From: JBBRHF01 sp038223055
GTDB taxonomy: Bacteria > Actinomycetota > Actinomycetes > JACCUZ01
Reading direction: 5' to 3'
DNA length: 13,617 nt
NCBI GenBank assembly: GCA_038223055.1
Contig: JBBRHF010000123.1
Coordinates: forward strand, 1 to 13,617
Shown here: piece by piece, positions 13,144-13,617 of the stretch
Numbering within the stretch: position 1 is the stretch's first letter
Layout of the letters: every line of letters begins with the position of its first letter
Notes under the pieces: generated by a model
What the model was told of the DNA's origin: nothing
Database searches by the model: none
The model's input: the letters and a program-made list of their open reading frames with translations, nothing else
Program-made: the position numbers and the translations under genes

Positions 13144-13539
13144 ATGGCCGACTGGGTGCCCCGGGTGCTCGACGAGGTCGATGCCGGGACGCCGCGGATG
13201 GTCGCACTGCTCGGCGAGCTGGTCGCCATCCCGAGCCTGGGTGGCAGCGATGCCGAGCAGGAGATCCAGGCGCGGCTGGCCGAGGAACTGGCCACCGAAG
13301 GGCTCGAGGTGGACCACTGGCCGCTGCCGCTGCCGCGGCTGCTGGCCGCGCCGGACTTCCCCGGAATGGAGGTCGAGCGCGCGCAGGCGTGGGGGGTCGT
13401 CGGCCGGCTCGCCGGCACCTGGGCCGGCTCGCCGAGCCTCATGTTCAACGCGCATGCCGACGTCGTCCCGCCCGGAAACCTCGCGACCTGGACACAGCCG
13501 AATCCCTACTCCGGCTCTTCCAGCAAGCTCTGCGTGTAG
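13144..13539 (+). pseudogene. M20 family metallopeptidase, 3' part lost
   Basis: From ATG 13144 the frame reads as the N-terminus of an M20 dipeptidase/ArgE/DapE-type enzyme, with LGELVAIPSLGGSDAEQEIQ (23-42) and the metal-binding strand LMFNAHADVVPPG (99-111), where His104 is a metal ligand and Asp106 its partner. Family members are usually about 400-450 residues. Here homology ends at NPYSG (residue 124, base 13515) and seven unrelated residues lead to TAG at 13537-13539. The second ligand Asp, the catalytic Glu and the dimerisation domain are missing, so the product cannot be active. The break coincides with an abrupt change to AT-rich DNA and a GGCTCTTCC motif, so insertion of a mobile element is the simplest reading; an assembly join is the alternative. 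Confidence 0.8.
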
Positions 13540-13545
13540 CTTGCT
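13522..13545. repeat. Perfect inverted repeat near the foreign right end
   Basis: AGCAAGCT (13522-13529) and AGCTTGCT (13538-13545) form an eight-pair stem with loop CTGCGTGT. It starts nine bases inside the presumed element end and finishes at the base before the ATG at 13546. Confidence 0.85.
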
Positions 13546-13617
13546 ATGGATGCAATCAAACTGTCACATAAATCACATGAAATTGTTGATCATCTATCTT
13601 GCTGCGCCCAGTTGGCC
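13546..13617 (+). CDS. Open reading frame fragment, AT-rich, cut by window edge
   Basis: ATG 13546 opens 24 codons (MDAIKLSHKSHEIVDHLSCC...) that stay open to the window end. Codon use (aaa, tca, cat, att, gtt) is unlike every other gene here. There is no ribosome site, only the hairpin immediately before it. Too short to assign; it may be the start of a gene carried by the inserted DNA, or chance in AT-rich sequence. Confidence 0.2.
   Translation, partial: MDAIKLSHKSHEIVDHLSCCAQLA

Larger units (their letters stand above)
13513..13617. mobile_element. Possible left end of an insertion sequence (ISL3-like), cut by window edge
   Basis: At 13513 the M20 gene gives way to GGCTCTTCC, which matches the terminal inverted repeat start I know from ISL3-family elements of actinobacteria. 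The following ~100 bases are much poorer in GC than the rest of the window. If correct, the 8-bp target duplication would be the flank CCTACTCC (13505-13512). No transposase is visible in the bases available and the other end is outside the window. Confidence 0.4.

Overview
This window comes from a high-GC actinomycete. Codons strongly prefer G or C in the third position, GTG starts are common, several genes look leaderless, and stop/start overlaps (ATGA, GTGA, TGATG) couple genes. The gene content (UPF0182 membrane protein, PPA1355-family protein, PDZ/Lon-type secreted protease, MoaE, zinc-dependent DUF2342 metalloprotease, NUDIX, YgjP-type metallopeptidase) is a conserved chromosomal neighbourhood of Actinomycetota, comparable to the Rv3193c-Rv3196 region of Mycobacterium tuberculosis. 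Micrococcales or a near relative is likely, but this is inference. 

Layout. (1) 1-2580, minus: the N-terminal ~860 residues of a large UPF0182 membrane protein, cut by the window edge. (2) 2581-2702: divergent promoter region with overlapping palindromes. (3) 2703-3218, plus: PPA1355-family protein. (4) 3275-6197, minus, a four-gene run read from right to left: SDR/epimerase-like protein with a C-terminal membrane anchor, MoaE (ATGA overlap), a small membrane protein, and a membrane-anchored PDZ/S16 protease. (5) 6361-8416, plus: DUF2342 zinc metalloprotease, then a NUDIX hydrolase. (6) 8475-10003, minus: YgjP-like metallopeptidase with a six-copy HAPSAx tail, coupled by GTGA to a degenerate nucleotidyltransferase-like protein. 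(7) 10004-10668: 665 bases with no recognised gene. It holds a cluster of DnaA-box-like sequences, a promoter-like element followed by a possible 56-codon ORF and a hairpin, and palindromes before the ABC genes. (8) 10669-12779, plus: two-gene NatAB-like ABC exporter. (9) 12905-13063, plus: 52-residue zinc-ribbon protein (DUF5679-like). (10) 13144-13539, plus: start of an M20 metallopeptidase that is broken at about base 13513, where the sequence becomes abruptly AT-rich and begins with GGCTCTTCC, resembling the terminal repeat of ISL3-family insertion sequences. 

Most of the window is ordinary core chromosome. The unusual parts are the disrupted peptidase and foreign-looking right end, the DnaA-box cluster away from any visible dnaA/dnaN, the orphan small unit beside it, and the number of short in-frame tandem repeats: 15 bp x4 in moaE, 15 bp x6 in the metalloprotease, 18 bp x6 in the YgjP-like gene, plus a 20-21 bp noncoding repeat. 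I found no rRNA, tRNA, CRISPR array or complete mobile element.
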